Below are positions 16,141 to 24,657 of a stretch of DNA of 64,000 nucleotides, piece after piece. Within the stretch, counting starts at the first letter, position 1. Every line of letters starts with the position of its first letter. Source of the DNA: Thermoleophilaceae bacterium (lineage in GTDB: Bacteria; Actinomycetota; Thermoleophilia; Solirubrobacterales; Thermoleophilaceae). Below the pieces are notes generated by a model. The model saw only the letters and a list, made by a program, of their open reading frames with translations. It was not told where the DNA came from and made no database searches. Location: positions 143,885 to 207,884 of the forward strand of contig JAUJNT010000005.1 in NCBI GenBank assembly GCA_030448005.1. Direction: 5' to 3'. The translations under genes and the position numbers were made by a program.

Positions 16141-17025
16141 GTGGGTGGGACGGACACATCCGCGGCCACGCTTGCGGTGGAGGTCGAGGGGCTCGAGTGG
16201 TACCACACGCTCGAGCTCGCGCCGGACGTGATCACGCCCGGCTGGCTCGACACGCGCAAGATCGCCCACCAGGTGCCCTTGCCGGCGTCGCTTTCGGGCA
16301 AGCGCTGCCTCGACGTGGCCACCTTCAACGGCTTCTGGGCCTTTGAGATGGAGCGCCGCGGAGCCGCCGAGGTGGTCGGGATCGACGTGCTCGACCCCGC
16401 GCGGTGGGACTGGCCGGCGGGCAGCGACCCGGAGACGATCGCGACGCTCGCCGCGCGCCAGGCGGGTGGGCGGGGGTTCGAGATCGCCTCGCGTGCCCTC
16501 GGCTCGGCGGTCGAGCGCCTGGAGCGCAGCGTCTACGACCTCGATCCCGACGACATCGGGACCTTCGATGTCGTCTACCTGGGAAGCCTCCTCGTGCACC
16601 TACGCGATCCGGTCGGGGCGCTCGAGTGCGTCCGCTCGGTCTGCAGCGGGACGCTCGTGGTGGTGGATGGGGTCGACCCCCTTCTCTCGCTGCTCTTCCG
16701 GCGCCTGCCCGTGGCCACGCTCGACGGGATCGGCCGCCCGTGGTGGTGGTATGGAAACCCGGCCAACCTCGTGCAGATCGTCCGGGCCGCGGGATTCGAT
16801 GTGGTCGAGCCCCCGCGGCGCCTATACATCCCGCCGGGGCCGGGTCAGCAGACCGTCCCGCTGCGCCCTGGGCTGCTGCGTACCCGCGGCGGCCAGATGG
16901 CCTTCATGGTCTCCTGGAAGGGCGACCCGCACGCGAGCGTGGTGGCGCGCCCGCGAGCCTTGGCGGCGCCCGTCTTAGGCAAGCAAGCGCCGCCTTCCGA
17001 CGACTTCCGCGCTAGACCCGCTTGA
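16141..17025 (+). CDS. Class I SAM methyltransferase (CmoB/DUF1698-like), paralogue 2
   Basis: 294 residues from GTG 16141. Opens LEWYHTLELAPDVITPGWLD and has motif I CLDVATFNGFWAFEMERRGA, VVGIDVLDP and VYLGSLLVHLRDPVGAL. These segments match the genes at 3622 and 18881 almost position for position. The C-terminal end (about 40 residues, after RTRGGQMAFMVSW) is poorly conserved. It overlaps the convergent hypothetical gene by 14 bp. A sugar or lipid-linked glycan is the likely substrate. Confidence 0.8.
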   Translation: MGGTDTSAATLAVEVEGLEWYHTLELAPDVITPGWLDTRKIAHQVPLPASLSGKRCLDVATFNGFWAFEMERRGAAEVVGIDVLDPARWDWPAGSDPETIATLAARQAGGRGFEIASRALGSAVERLERSVYDLDPDDIGTFDVVYLGSLLVHLRDPVGALECVRSVCSGTLVVVDGVDPLLSLLFRRLPVATLDGIGRPWWWYGNPANLVQIVRAAGFDVVEPPRRLYIPPGPGQQTVPLRPGLLRTRGGQMAFMVSWKGDPHASVVARPRALAAPVLGKQAPPSDDFRARPA

Positions 17026-17515
17026 TCGCCTCCGCGATGCGGTCCGCGGCCTTGGCGCCGATCTTCTGCTTGATCAGCGCCTCCCTGCCGGTGGCGCGCA
17101 CGTGGGCGCGTGAGCCGCCCGCTCCCGCCGCATCGACCTGGACCCGGACCAGCGCGGGCGCCATGTTCATCGCGCCGGAGCCGACGAGCCCCCACACGGA
17201 GCCGTCCCCGGCTGCGTTTGGGTCCTCGATCACGGCTCCGGACTCGGCGATCCCTGCCCTCGCGCGCTCGCGGACGGCCTCGGGGTCGTCCGGCGCCTCG
17301 ACCATGACCGCGGCCGTCTGGGCCTTGGTGAAGCGGGCACCGAAGCGCCCCCCGGAGGCGCCGCCCTTGCGAGCCCCCGCCGCAGCCGCGCCGGCGCCGA
17401 TCGCCCCGCCGATCGACCCACCGAGAGCGCCCGCCGCGGCGGCCGCGTCCTCCGTGGCGGCGGCGAGCAGGGCGGCCTCCGCCTCCGTCAGCTCGTAATC
17501 CGTCTTCTCCGCCAC
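17012..17515 (-). CDS. Hypothetical Ala/Gly-rich protein
   Basis: 167 residues. An acidic helical N-terminus (LTEAEAALLAAATEDAAAAAG) is followed by a glycine-zipper-like stretch (GGSIGGAIGAGAAAAGARKGG, about 31-53). A globular part of mixed strands and helices ends KAADRIAEAIKRV. No clear signal peptide. The glycine zipper could insert into or pack at a membrane. No family recognised. Overlaps the convergent methyltransferase gene by 14 bp. Confidence 0.65.
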   Translation of the reverse strand: MAEKTDYELTEAEAALLAAATEDAAAAAGALGGSIGGAIGAGAAAAGARKGGASGGRFGARFTKAQTAAVMVEAPDDPEAVRERARAGIAESGAVIEDPNAAGDGSVWGLVGSGAMNMAPALVRVQVDAAGAGGSRAHVRATGREALIKQKIGAKAADRIAEAIKRV

Positions 17516-17540
17516 GCTAGATGGTTGATATCACGGCTGG

Positions 17541-18080
17541 CTACGTCTTTGGGATCCGCATGGTCCATCCGCGCCCGTGCCTGCTGGGCACCCAGTCGCT
17601 GATCCGGTTGCCGGCCTTGTTGCGCCCGAGGACGTGCACGCGGATCGCGACGCCTGCCTTCACCCAGCAAGCCGGCACGTGCACACGGACCAGGTCCGCA
17701 TCCACATTGAAGCGGCCGCTGCCTCGATCGTTGCACCCGGTGCCGTAGTTCTGGTAGGCGATGAAGCCCACAGGGAAGGAGTCGTTGCTGACATACGCGC
17801 CGAGCTCGGCCCTGCGGTCGCGGTCGAGGTTGTACTTGATGACGACGCGATCCTTGCGCCGCAGGTCCTTGACATCGACCTGGACGTGCACTCCCGAGCG
17901 CTTGCCGTTCTCGTAGGCGACACTCGTGATGTCGAGCCGGTGCTTGACGTCCCCGCGGTCGAGGATCCCGTAGCCCCCGCCCAGACCGCCTTGGCCGAGG
18001 GCCGGATCGAGGTAAGCGGTGACAAGACCCGATGCCGCGGCCGCTGTCACGAGGCCGATGCGGATGACTGACTTGCGCAC
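17541..18080 (-). CDS. Secreted hypothetical protein
   Basis: 179 residues from GTG 18080, chosen because it places RKSVIRIGLVTAAAASGLVTA at the N-terminus as a signal peptide; the frame is open further upstream. The mature part is beta-rich, with two cysteines (YGTGCNDRG, PACWVKAG) that could pair, and ends in a basic tail. No domain recognised; the length and pattern suggest a single beta-sandwich exported by Sec. Confidence 0.6.
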   Translation of the reverse strand: MRKSVIRIGLVTAAAASGLVTAYLDPALGQGGLGGGYGILDRGDVKHRLDITSVAYENGKRSGVHVQVDVKDLRRKDRVVIKYNLDRDRRAELGAYVSNDSFPVGFIAYQNYGTGCNDRGSGRFNVDADLVRVHVPACWVKAGVAIRVHVLGRNKAGNRISDWVPSRHGRGWTMRIPKT

Positions 18081-18227
18081 GCGTTGTCCTTGGTGGCGAT
18101 TTCTCTGGCGAGCAACCCTTTGTCGCAGGTCCAAGAACACGGCGAGGTGACGTTCGCTGCGGTCCGCAAGGGACCCGATCGGCGCCAGACGGCAGCGCGG
18201 CGGATCCCGGGCGGCCTACGCCGACTC

Positions 18228-18884
18228 CTAGCGCGGTGAATCCGAACTCGCTCGCGATGCCCCCTCCCACCCCTCGGGCTCGCGGCCCGCGGGCCCGTAG
18301 TAGTCGATGACCTTCGCCGGCACGCCGGCCGCCACGGTGAAGGGCGGCACCGGCCTCGTGACCACGGCGTTCGCGCCGATGATCGCGCGCTCCCCGATGT
18401 TCGCCATCACCGTCACCTTCGAGTGCAACTGGGCGTCGCTCTCGATCCTGAGCGGCCGGTAGTCATAGCCCTGCTCGAGGAAGGTCTTCGTGCGGTCGCG
18501 GTAACGGTGGTTTCCGTCCACCACGAAGCTCGCCTGACCTATGCCGACCCGGTCGCCGATGTCGATCGAGGTGGAGCAGGCCACGATCACGTCATAGGTG
18601 AGGTAGCAGCCCTCGCCGATGCGCACGACGGCGTCGGCACCGGCGAACTCCGCGCGGAACCCGCGGCGGAACTCCGTCCCCGCCCCGGCGAGGAACGTCC
18701 CGCCGTAGGGCATGTGGAGGCTGAAGCCGGGGCCCAGGTGGCAGCCGGGTCCGAAGCGGATCGTTGCCTGCGGGTTGCGGATCCTGACCCACCGCTTTCG
18801 CAGCGCGGAGGCCAGCTTCGGCCCGGCGCGGTATCCCAGCGCCACGGCGACCCCCGCCGCCCGGGCCCTCAGCCCGGCGCTCAC
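18228..18884 (-). CDS. Left-handed beta-helix acetyltransferase (WbbJ/MaA-like)
   Basis: 218 residues from a GTG that overlaps the upstream methyltransferase stop (GTGA, 18884-18881). Hexapeptide-repeat strands run from about residue 45 to 190 (IRFGPGCHLGPG, VRIGEGCYL, IDIGDRVGIG, ANIGERAIIGANAVVT), followed by the standard PPFTVAAGVPAKVI end. The VDGNHRY loop matches the catalytic-His region of sugar O-acetyltransferases. Expected to acetylate a nucleotide- or lipid-linked sugar using acetyl-CoA as a trimer. Operon partner of the methyltransferase at 18881. Confidence 0.88.
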   Translation of the reverse strand: MSAGLRARAAGVAVALGYRAGPKLASALRKRWVRIRNPQATIRFGPGCHLGPGFSLHMPYGGTFLAGAGTEFRRGFRAEFAGADAVVRIGEGCYLTYDVIVACSTSIDIGDRVGIGQASFVVDGNHRYRDRTKTFLEQGYDYRPLRIESDAQLHSKVTVMANIGERAIIGANAVVTRPVPPFTVAAGVPAKVIDYYGPAGREPEGWEGASRASSDSPR

Positions 18885-19633
18885 GCGGCGGTCCCTCGCG
18901 CGTGGACCACCACGTGCGGCACGCCGCCGCGTTGGGCGCGAAAGCTCATGTTGAAACGGGAGTGCCTTCGCACGTCCTCGAAGCCCGCGGTGTGCACCAT
19001 GCGCAGCCAGGTGGCCACGGTCGGGATCCACCAGGTACTCCACGGCGAGTCGCCGCGGAACTCGGCGCCGCGCACGAACTTGAACGCCGCCAGGAGCCGG
19101 CTGTACTCCTCCGCCAGGATCAGCCGCCCGGAGCACAGCCGCGCCATGCGCTCGAGGGCGAGCATCGGGTCGCGGAGGTGTATGAGGACCGATCCGCAGA
19201 ACACGAGGTCGAACACACCGCCGAGCCGCTCCGGCGTGGCGTCGTAGATCGAACAGCCCACGCGCTCAACCGAGCTGCCGAGCGCTTCGCGTGCCAGCCG
19301 GAAGGTCTCCCCGCGGCCGCCGTCCTCTGCGGGACGTAGTCGCGGCGGCCAGTCGAGCTGCTGGATCCTGTCCAGGTCGAGGCTCGTCACCACCGCTCCG
19401 CGGCGCTCCAGCTCAAAGGCCCAGAAGCCGTCGAAGGTCCCTACGTCGAGCACCCGCTTGCCGGAGACCTGAGGCAGCCCGTAGCGATCGACGAAGGGGC
19501 GAAGGTCGAACATCCCCCGCGTGACCACCCCTTGTCCGAGGTCGAGCGTGTGGTACCACGGCTCGAGCCGCCGTACCCGCTCGCGCAATCCGGCCGCGGC
19601 TTCTTCGCTGCTCTTCCCGGTGGCCGGCTGCAC
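18881..19633 (-). CDS. Class I SAM methyltransferase (CmoB/DUF1698-like), paralogue 3
   Basis: 250 residues. LEPWYHTLDLGQGVVTRGMFDLRPFVD (from about residue 24) is followed by motif I VLDVGTFDGFWAFELERRGA, VTSLDLD, and VFCGSVLIHLRDPMLALERM. Homologous along its length to the genes at 3622 and 16141. It starts the operon with the beta-helix acetyltransferase, which suggests O-methyl and O-acetyl groups are placed on the same glycan. Confidence 0.8.
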   Translation of the reverse strand: MQPATGKSSEEAAAGLRERVRRLEPWYHTLDLGQGVVTRGMFDLRPFVDRYGLPQVSGKRVLDVGTFDGFWAFELERRGAVVTSLDLDRIQQLDWPPRLRPAEDGGRGETFRLAREALGSSVERVGCSIYDATPERLGGVFDLVFCGSVLIHLRDPMLALERMARLCSGRLILAEEYSRLLAAFKFVRGAEFRGDSPWSTWWIPTVATWLRMVHTAGFEDVRRHSRFNMSFRAQRGGVPHVVVHARGTAA

Positions 19634-19666
19634 GCGGGAACCGTAGAGGTTGCTCCCGCCGGCGCC

Positions 19667-19846
19667 TCAGATCTCCGGATCTTGGGCCGGATCCGCCAGC
19701 GACTCCTCGGCGGCGTGCACCGAACAGAGGTAGGCACCGCCGGCCTCCAACGACGCGCGGATCTCCCCCTCGCTCAGGCTCGCGCCACAGACCTCGCAGG
19801 CCTTCCCCACGAGCGGCTCAACGCCCTCCCGTTCCTCGAGTGACAT
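19667..19846 (-). CDS. Small zinc-binding protein
   Basis: 59 residues from ATG 19846, which has a G-rich SD (AAAGGGGG) upstream; a longer reading adds 12 unlikely residues. CEVC (17-20) and CSVH (41-44) would form one C2-CH zinc site spaced by 20 residues. The tail is acidic. No named family recognised. It is separate from the neighbouring operon (33-nt gap to the methyltransferase start, same strand), so it may lead that transcript. Confidence 0.6.
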   Translation of the reverse strand: MSLEEREGVEPLVGKACEVCGASLSEGEIRASLEAGGAYLCSVHAAEESLADPAQDPEI

Positions 19847-19937
19847 GGCTTCTCGCCCCCTTTCGGCTCGATGACGACGCAACCGTACTCAGATCCCATC
19901 GGCGGCGGATTGACGCGGGCGCCACGACTGAACAGCC

Positions 19938-19985
19938 GAGTGAACTGTTGAGGGCGTGATGGCCCTCACAAGCGTTCATTCGCCT
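19938..19985. repeat. Dispersed hairpin repeat, GTGAA...GTTCA type, copy 4
   Basis: CGAGTGAACTGTTGAGGGC and GCCCTCACAAGCGTTCATTCG flank a short loop. A second stem, GAGGGC/GCCCTC, lies inside. Located 72 bp upstream of the GT4 gene, in the gap between divergent transcripts. Confidence 0.6.
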
Positions 19986-20057
19986 CCCACAGGGCGCCGG
20001 AGTGGGCGCACCCGGGTCGGCGGAGGGGCACAGCCGCGGGGCTAAGCTTTCCGGCCG

Positions 20058-21209
20058 GTGCGGATCCTGACCGTCGGCAATCTGTATCCGCCCCACCACC
20101 TCGGTGGCTATGAGTTGATGTGGCGCTCGGCGGTGGCCCATCACCGTGCCGTTGGGCACACGGTCCGGGTGCTCACCACAGACTGGCGTGAGCGCTATGT
20201 GGACGCCTCGACTCCGGAGGACCCGGACGTGCACCGGGAGCTCAGGTGGTACTGGCACGACCATGACTTCCCGCGCATGGGTCCGCTCTCGCGGCGGTCG
20301 CTCGAGAGACACAACGCCTCCGTGCTCGACCGTCACCTGTCCGCCTTCCGACCCGACGCGGTGGGCTGGTGGGCAATGGGAGGGATGTCGCTGTCGATGA
20401 TCGAGCGCGTGCATCGGGCCGGGCTGCCCGCGACGGCGGTGGTGGTGGATGACTGGCTCCTCTACGGGCCCAAGGTGGACGGATGGTGGCGCCTGCTGCG
20501 TCGGGACAAGAGGCGGCTCGAGGGCGCGTGCCGGTGGCTCTTTGCCAGCGAGACCCTCCTGGCACGGGCGCGCGAAGCCGGGTTCGACTCGGCGGACGTA
20601 AGGGTGGTGCATCCAGGGATCGACTCCGGCCTCTTCGATTGCGCCCGCGGCAGCCATCCGCGTGCCGACTGGCGCTGGCGGTTGCTCTACTGCGGACGCA
20701 TCGACGAGCGCAAGGGGATCGACATCGCCGTCCAAGCGCTCGCACACCTGCCCACCGAGGCCACCCTGCGGATCGTGGGCGGTGGCGACGAAAGGCACGT
20801 GGGCGAACTGCGCGCCCTGATCGACCGGCTGGGTCTTAGCGCCCGGGTGACCCTCGAGCGACGCCCGCGGGCCGACCTGCCAAGGATCTACGCGGACTCG
20901 GATGCGCTCCTGTTCCCCGTGCGCTGGCTGGAGCCCTTTGGCCTCGTACCGCTCGAGGGCATGGCCTGCGGCACGCCGGTGATCGCCACCGGCAGGGGCG
21001 GCTCGGGCGAGTACCTGCGCGATGGCGAGAACTGCCTGCTCTTCGACGTGGAGGATGGACCGGCAGCGCTTGCGGGCGCCGTGCGCCGCCTGGCGCAGGA
21101 GCCGGGCCTGCGCAAGCGCCTTGCGGCCGGCGGACGGGTCACGGCCGGCCGGTTTTCGGAGGCGGCTTTCAACGGGGCGGTGCTGGACACCCTCGCCGGC
21201 GGAGGATGA
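20058..21209 (+). CDS. Family 4 glycosyltransferase (GT-B)
   Basis: 383 residues, GTG start. The N-terminal Rossmann domain opens MRILTVGNLYPPHHLGGYE (Gly-rich acceptor-side loop). The C-terminal domain carries LYCGRIDERKGIDIAVQAL and the retaining GT4 signature EPFGLVPLEGMACGTPVIAT with its two catalytic-region glutamates. Expected to transfer a hexose from a nucleotide donor at the cytoplasmic membrane. Followed after 73 nt by a methyltransferase-like gene on the same strand. Confidence 0.92.
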   Translation: MRILTVGNLYPPHHLGGYELMWRSAVAHHRAVGHTVRVLTTDWRERYVDASTPEDPDVHRELRWYWHDHDFPRMGPLSRRSLERHNASVLDRHLSAFRPDAVGWWAMGGMSLSMIERVHRAGLPATAVVVDDWLLYGPKVDGWWRLLRRDKRRLEGACRWLFASETLLARAREAGFDSADVRVVHPGIDSGLFDCARGSHPRADWRWRLLYCGRIDERKGIDIAVQALAHLPTEATLRIVGGGDERHVGELRALIDRLGLSARVTLERRPRADLPRIYADSDALLFPVRWLEPFGLVPLEGMACGTPVIATGRGGSGEYLRDGENCLLFDVEDGPAALAGAVRRLAQEPGLRKRLAAGGRVTAGRFSEAAFNGAVLDTLAGGG

Positions 21210-21282
21210 CCCTCGACGAGCCAATCCGGGGGCGCCGCGCGGGCCATGCCGGGGGCACCGTCGGCCTCTAGCCTCCCGCACC

Positions 21283-22020
21283 GTGTTCGAGGACAGCCTC
21301 AGGCGGATCTCGGAGCGCCTCGATGACTCGGCGAGGGTGCTGGACGTCGGGGGATGGGCACGTCCGCTCAACCGTGCTGACTGGGTGCTAGACCTCATGC
21401 CCTACGACAGCCGCGGGATGCTCGGGCACGACGGGGAGGGCAGCGAGCGCTTCAGCTCGGGCACCTGGGTCGAGCGGGACATCTGCGCGCGCGAGCCGTG
21501 GCCGTTTGAGGACGGGTCCTTCGACTTCGTTGTCTGCTCGCACACGCTCGAGGATGTGCGGGACCCCGTATGGGTCTGCGCGGAGCTGCAGCGGGTGGCG
21601 CGGGCCGGCTACATCGAGGTTCCCTCGCGCCTCGAGGAGCAGTCGCGGAACGTGCAGGGTCCGTGGGTGGGATGGGGACACCACCACTGGCTGATCGACG
21701 TGGGGGACGATGACATCAGCGTCGTGTTCAAGCCGCACATCCTCGGCGGCATCCCCGGCTCCGCCTTCCCGGCCGGCTTTGCCGACGCTCTACCCGCCGC
21801 CGACCGGCTACAGATGCTCTGGTGGGAAGGCGGCTTCGGCTGTCGCGAGCGCCTCTTCTACGAGCCCGAGAAGCTGAACGCCTACCTCACGGGCTTCGTG
21901 GCAGACAACCTCGACCGCGTGCCGGCACCTGCGGCGGGCCGCCCTGCGGTCAAGCTTCCGGGTGCTGCGCAGAAGCTGCTCAGGCGAGCCCGGGCCGCCG
22001 CGCGCGCACGATCAGGCTGA
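21283..22020 (+). CDS. Methyltransferase-fold protein (Methyltransf_11-like)
   Basis: 245 residues from GTG 21283. ARVLDVGGWARPL replaces the usual GxGxG of motif I (GGWARP), while PWPFEDGSFDFVVCSHTLEDVRDP keeps the motif IV region. The aromatic-rich GWGHHHWL segment and a basic C-terminus (KLLRRARAAARARSG) follow. SAM binding is plausible but the altered motif I leaves activity uncertain. The last 41 bp overlap the convergent two-domain methyltransferase gene. Confidence 0.7.
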   Translation: MFEDSLRRISERLDDSARVLDVGGWARPLNRADWVLDLMPYDSRGMLGHDGEGSERFSSGTWVERDICAREPWPFEDGSFDFVVCSHTLEDVRDPVWVCAELQRVARAGYIEVPSRLEEQSRNVQGPWVGWGHHHWLIDVGDDDISVVFKPHILGGIPGSAFPAGFADALPAADRLQMLWWEGGFGCRERLFYEPEKLNAYLTGFVADNLDRVPAPAAGRPAVKLPGAAQKLLRRARAAARARSG

Positions 22021-23668
22021 GGCCGACCGGCGGGCGCAGGCGCCGCTCGAGCGGGCGCCAGCCGGCCACGGCTAGCTCATAGGCGCGCAGGGAGAGCGGC
22101 CCTATCTCGCGCGAGCCGGCCCGATTCTTCAGCCACCAGCCCGGGATGCCGAGCGCGTTGAAGTGCTGGAGTCGCTCCACCTCGAGACCGGCCTGCTCGA
22201 CCAGGCCGCGCAGCATCCGCGGCGTGTAGCGGCGGTGGTGGCCGTAGGCGCGGTCGAGCGGGCCGAAGAGCCCGGGGTGCGCGGGCACCAGCAGCGCAAG
22301 CAGACCTCCGGCGCGAAGGGCGGCGGCCATGGCGGCCACGGCCCCCGCGTGGTCCTCGATGTGCTCGAGCACGTTCTGGCAGAGCACGAGGTCGAACTCG
22401 CCAGCCCGCCGCGCGAGCGTGGGAGAGTCGGGCAGCTCCTCACGCACGAGGCTCACCCGCGGATCACCGGCGTACCGGCGCTCTAGCACGCCCGCGCAGC
22501 CCGCTTCGGGCTCGATCTGGACCAGCTCGGCAACTCCCGCTTGGAGCAGCCGGTCGCTGAACGTGCCGATCCCGGCGCCGACCTCCACCACGCGCCCCCG
22601 GGCGGCGTCTGCGAACTGCTCGAACATCCAGTCGCCGAGGCGCCGAGCGCCCGCCAGCGTCTCGAGCTCCTCGAGCACCGCGCGCTCGGTGGAGCGCACC
22701 GCCTCGGGGCGGCGAGGGAGCCTCGGCGGCGCGGCCCGCGGGCGGCTATCCCGGATCGGGCCCTCACGCCTGACCGCGTAGAGGCAGAACTTCGTTCTCG
22801 GGTCGAGCTCGAAGGTCAGCTGCCCGAGCGCACGGCCGCGCAGCGCGGGGCGCAGCAGCCCGGCCGCGGCGGGCGCCGCCGGTGAGACGTCCTCGAGCAG
22901 GGTCTCGAGGGTGGAGCGCTTGCCGATCGAGTGCCAGCCCTCGGGCTCGAAGCCGTTGTCCTCGAGCGCGCTCGCGAGCCCCTCCACCGAGAACAGCACG
23001 ATGTGCTCCGGCGGGCGCTGCACCTCGGGCCAGCGGGCTCCGAGGGCGCGGCTGACCGGGGAGCCCGCGTCGGGGGTGAGGATCGCCAGGGCCCCGCCGG
23101 GGCGCAGCACGCGCGCCGCCTCGGCCAGCAGCGAGCGCGGATCGCCGACGTGCTCCACCAGGTCGAGCATCGAGACGGCGTCGAGCTCACCGTCGGAGAG
23201 CCCGGCGTCCGCGAGGCTCCCGTGGCGCACGTCCGCACCGAGCTCGTCGCGCGCGTAGGCGGCAGCCCAGGCGTTCAGGTCGACGCCCGCGGCCTCCCAG
23301 CCGCGGTCGCGGGCGGCGGCCACCAGGAAGCCGGGCCCGGCCCCGACGTCGAGCAGGCGACCGGGCGCCACGAGGCGCTCGAGGTGACCGAGGACCTGCT
23401 CGAACTTCTCGGTGATCTCCCGGCGGTCTGCCAGGTAGTCGCGGTAGCCGTGGAAGGCGCCGCTGCCCGGCGGCCCGAAGCCCGCATCCACGAAGTAGCG
23501 CTCGCCCTCGTACTGGTCGGCCACCGCGTCCGGCGGCTGCTCGAGGAAGAGGCTGCGGCAGGCCGTGCAGCGCCGGAAGGCGTGACCGGAGACCGTCATG
23601 GCCGGCCGGGAACCGCCGGCCCGGCACGCCGGGCAGCTCGTGAGGATCGAGCTCAGCGAAGCCGGCAT
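21980..23668 (-). CDS. Two-domain SAM methyltransferase with N-terminal zinc ribbon
   Basis: 562 residues from ATG 23668, inside the last codons of the upstream GT2 gene (16-nt overlap). CPAC (12-15) and CTAC (34-37) form a zinc ribbon. A first methyltransferase domain has motif I LLDVGAGPGFL (105-114) and MLDLVEHVGDP. A second complete domain starts near residue 340, with VVEVGAGIGTFS (about 360-371) and CQNVLEHIEDH. Both motif I copies are intact, so both domains could be active and the enzyme could methylate two positions of one glycan. The longer open frame upstream is antisense or out-of-frame to the GT2 gene and was rejected. Confidence 0.82.
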   Translation of the reverse strand: MPASLSSILTSCPACRAGGSRPAMTVSGHAFRRCTACRSLFLEQPPDAVADQYEGERYFVDAGFGPPGSGAFHGYRDYLADRREITEKFEQVLGHLERLVAPGRLLDVGAGPGFLVAAARDRGWEAAGVDLNAWAAAYARDELGADVRHGSLADAGLSDGELDAVSMLDLVEHVGDPRSLLAEAARVLRPGGALAILTPDAGSPVSRALGARWPEVQRPPEHIVLFSVEGLASALEDNGFEPEGWHSIGKRSTLETLLEDVSPAAPAAAGLLRPALRGRALGQLTFELDPRTKFCLYAVRREGPIRDSRPRAAPPRLPRRPEAVRSTERAVLEELETLAGARRLGDWMFEQFADAARGRVVEVGAGIGTFSDRLLQAGVAELVQIEPEAGCAGVLERRYAGDPRVSLVREELPDSPTLARRAGEFDLVLCQNVLEHIEDHAGAVAAMAAALRAGGLLALLVPAHPGLFGPLDRAYGHHRRYTPRMLRGLVEQAGLEVERLQHFNALGIPGWWLKNRAGSREIGPLSLRAYELAVAGWRPLERRLRPPVGLSLIVRARRPGLA

Positions 23669-24342
23669 CGCACGAGCGTGGCCATCAGGCGCGCGCCGTC
23701 GGCCGCGGTCAGCTTCTTGCCCTCCTCGCGCGAGCGGGCGGAGTAGGTGACGGGCACCTCGTAGATCTTGTAGCCCGCCCGCAGGAGGCGCGCCGGGATC
23801 TCGGCGTCGATCCCGAAGCCGTCCTCGCTCAGATCGAGGGAGCGCAGCGTCCGGGTCTCCCCCACCTTGAAGCAGTTGCAGATGTCGGAGAGCCAGCTGT
23901 TGTAGAGCATGTTGGCCGCCAGGTTGATCACCCGGTTGCCTGCCACGTACCAGAAGCCATAGGCGGAGTGCGATTGAAAGAGCCGCGTGCCGATCGCTGC
24001 GTCGGCCTTCCCCTCCAGCAGGGGATCCAGGAGCAGCCTGATCTCGCCCGGGTCGTACTCCAGGTCGGCGTCGATGATCGCCGACCAGTGCCCGCTCGCG
24101 TGCTCGAGCCCGGTCCTGATGCCGGCGCCCTTGCCGCGGTTGTGGTCCACCTCGATGATCCGCACGGAGTCCGGCCACGTGCGCGCGGACAGCACCTCCG
24201 CTGTGCGGTCGGTCGACCCGTTCTGCACGAGCACCAGCTCGACGTCGTCGACGGGGTAGTCGGCCGCGAGGACGCGCTCGATCGCGCGGGCGATCGTGGC
24301 CTCCTCGTTGTAGGCCGACATGAGGACGGACAGGTCGGCCAC
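23653..24342 (-). CDS. Family 2 glycosyltransferase (DPM1/polyprenyl-phosphate type)
   Basis: 229 residues: MADLSVLMSAYNEEATIARAI, VLVQNGSTDRTAEVL, NRGKGAGIRTGLEHA, the DxD site IIDADLEYDPGEI and GFGIDAEIPARLLRAGYKIYEVPV. This short single-domain form is typical of polyprenyl-phosphate mannose/glucose synthases without C-terminal membrane helices. It lies 14 nt after the MoaD-like gene on the same strand, so it may share the riboswitch-controlled transcript. Confidence 0.88.
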   Translation of the reverse strand: MADLSVLMSAYNEEATIARAIERVLAADYPVDDVELVLVQNGSTDRTAEVLSARTWPDSVRIIEVDHNRGKGAGIRTGLEHASGHWSAIIDADLEYDPGEIRLLLDPLLEGKADAAIGTRLFQSHSAYGFWYVAGNRVINLAANMLYNSWLSDICNCFKVGETRTLRSLDLSEDGFGIDAEIPARLLRAGYKIYEVPVTYSARSREEGKKLTAADGARLMATLVRCRLR

Positions 24343-24356
24343 GTTCGGGCCGGTGA

Positions 24357-24632
24357 TCAGCCGCCGGCGACGGCCGGCAGGATCGTGACCTCGTCCCCAT
24401 CGTGCACGGCTGTGTCCAGCCCGTCGAGGAAGCGGATGTCCTCGCCGCCGACGTAGACGTTCACGAAGCGCCGCAGGGCGCCGTCCTCCGCGATGCGGGC
24501 GCTGAGGCCTTCGTAGCTCTCGTAGAGCCTGTCGAGCACGCCCTTCACGGTGCTCGCGCCCTCCACCGTGATCTCGGCGTCGCCGCCGGTCACGCTTCGC
24601 AGCTGCGTCGGGATCTTCACCGTCACGCTCAT
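24357..24632 (-). CDS. MoaD/ThiS-family sulfur carrier protein
   Basis: 91-residue ubiquitin-fold protein: MSVTVKIPTQLRSVTGG, VLDRLYESYEGL, FVNVYVGGEDIRFLDGLDTAVHDGDEVTILPAVAGG. The Gly-Gly C-terminus is the site of adenylation and thiocarboxylation in sulfur carriers such as MoaD, ThiS and CysO. It follows the threonine-synthase-like gene by 25 nt, and no molybdopterin or thiamin gene is near. The likely job is to deliver sulfur to that PLP enzyme, as CysO does for CysM in mycobacteria. The activating E1-like enzyme and a carrier protease are not in this window. Confidence 0.88.
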   Translation of the reverse strand: MSVTVKIPTQLRSVTGGDAEITVEGASTVKGVLDRLYESYEGLSARIAEDGALRRFVNVYVGGEDIRFLDGLDTAVHDGDEVTILPAVAGG

Positions 24633-24657
24633 CGGCGCGGCAGTCTAATGCGAGGGC

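Noticed and set aside
23669-24400. 240-residue extension of the two-domain methyltransferase
   Set aside because: Overlaps the GT2 gene in another frame and is Arg/Ala/Gly noise.
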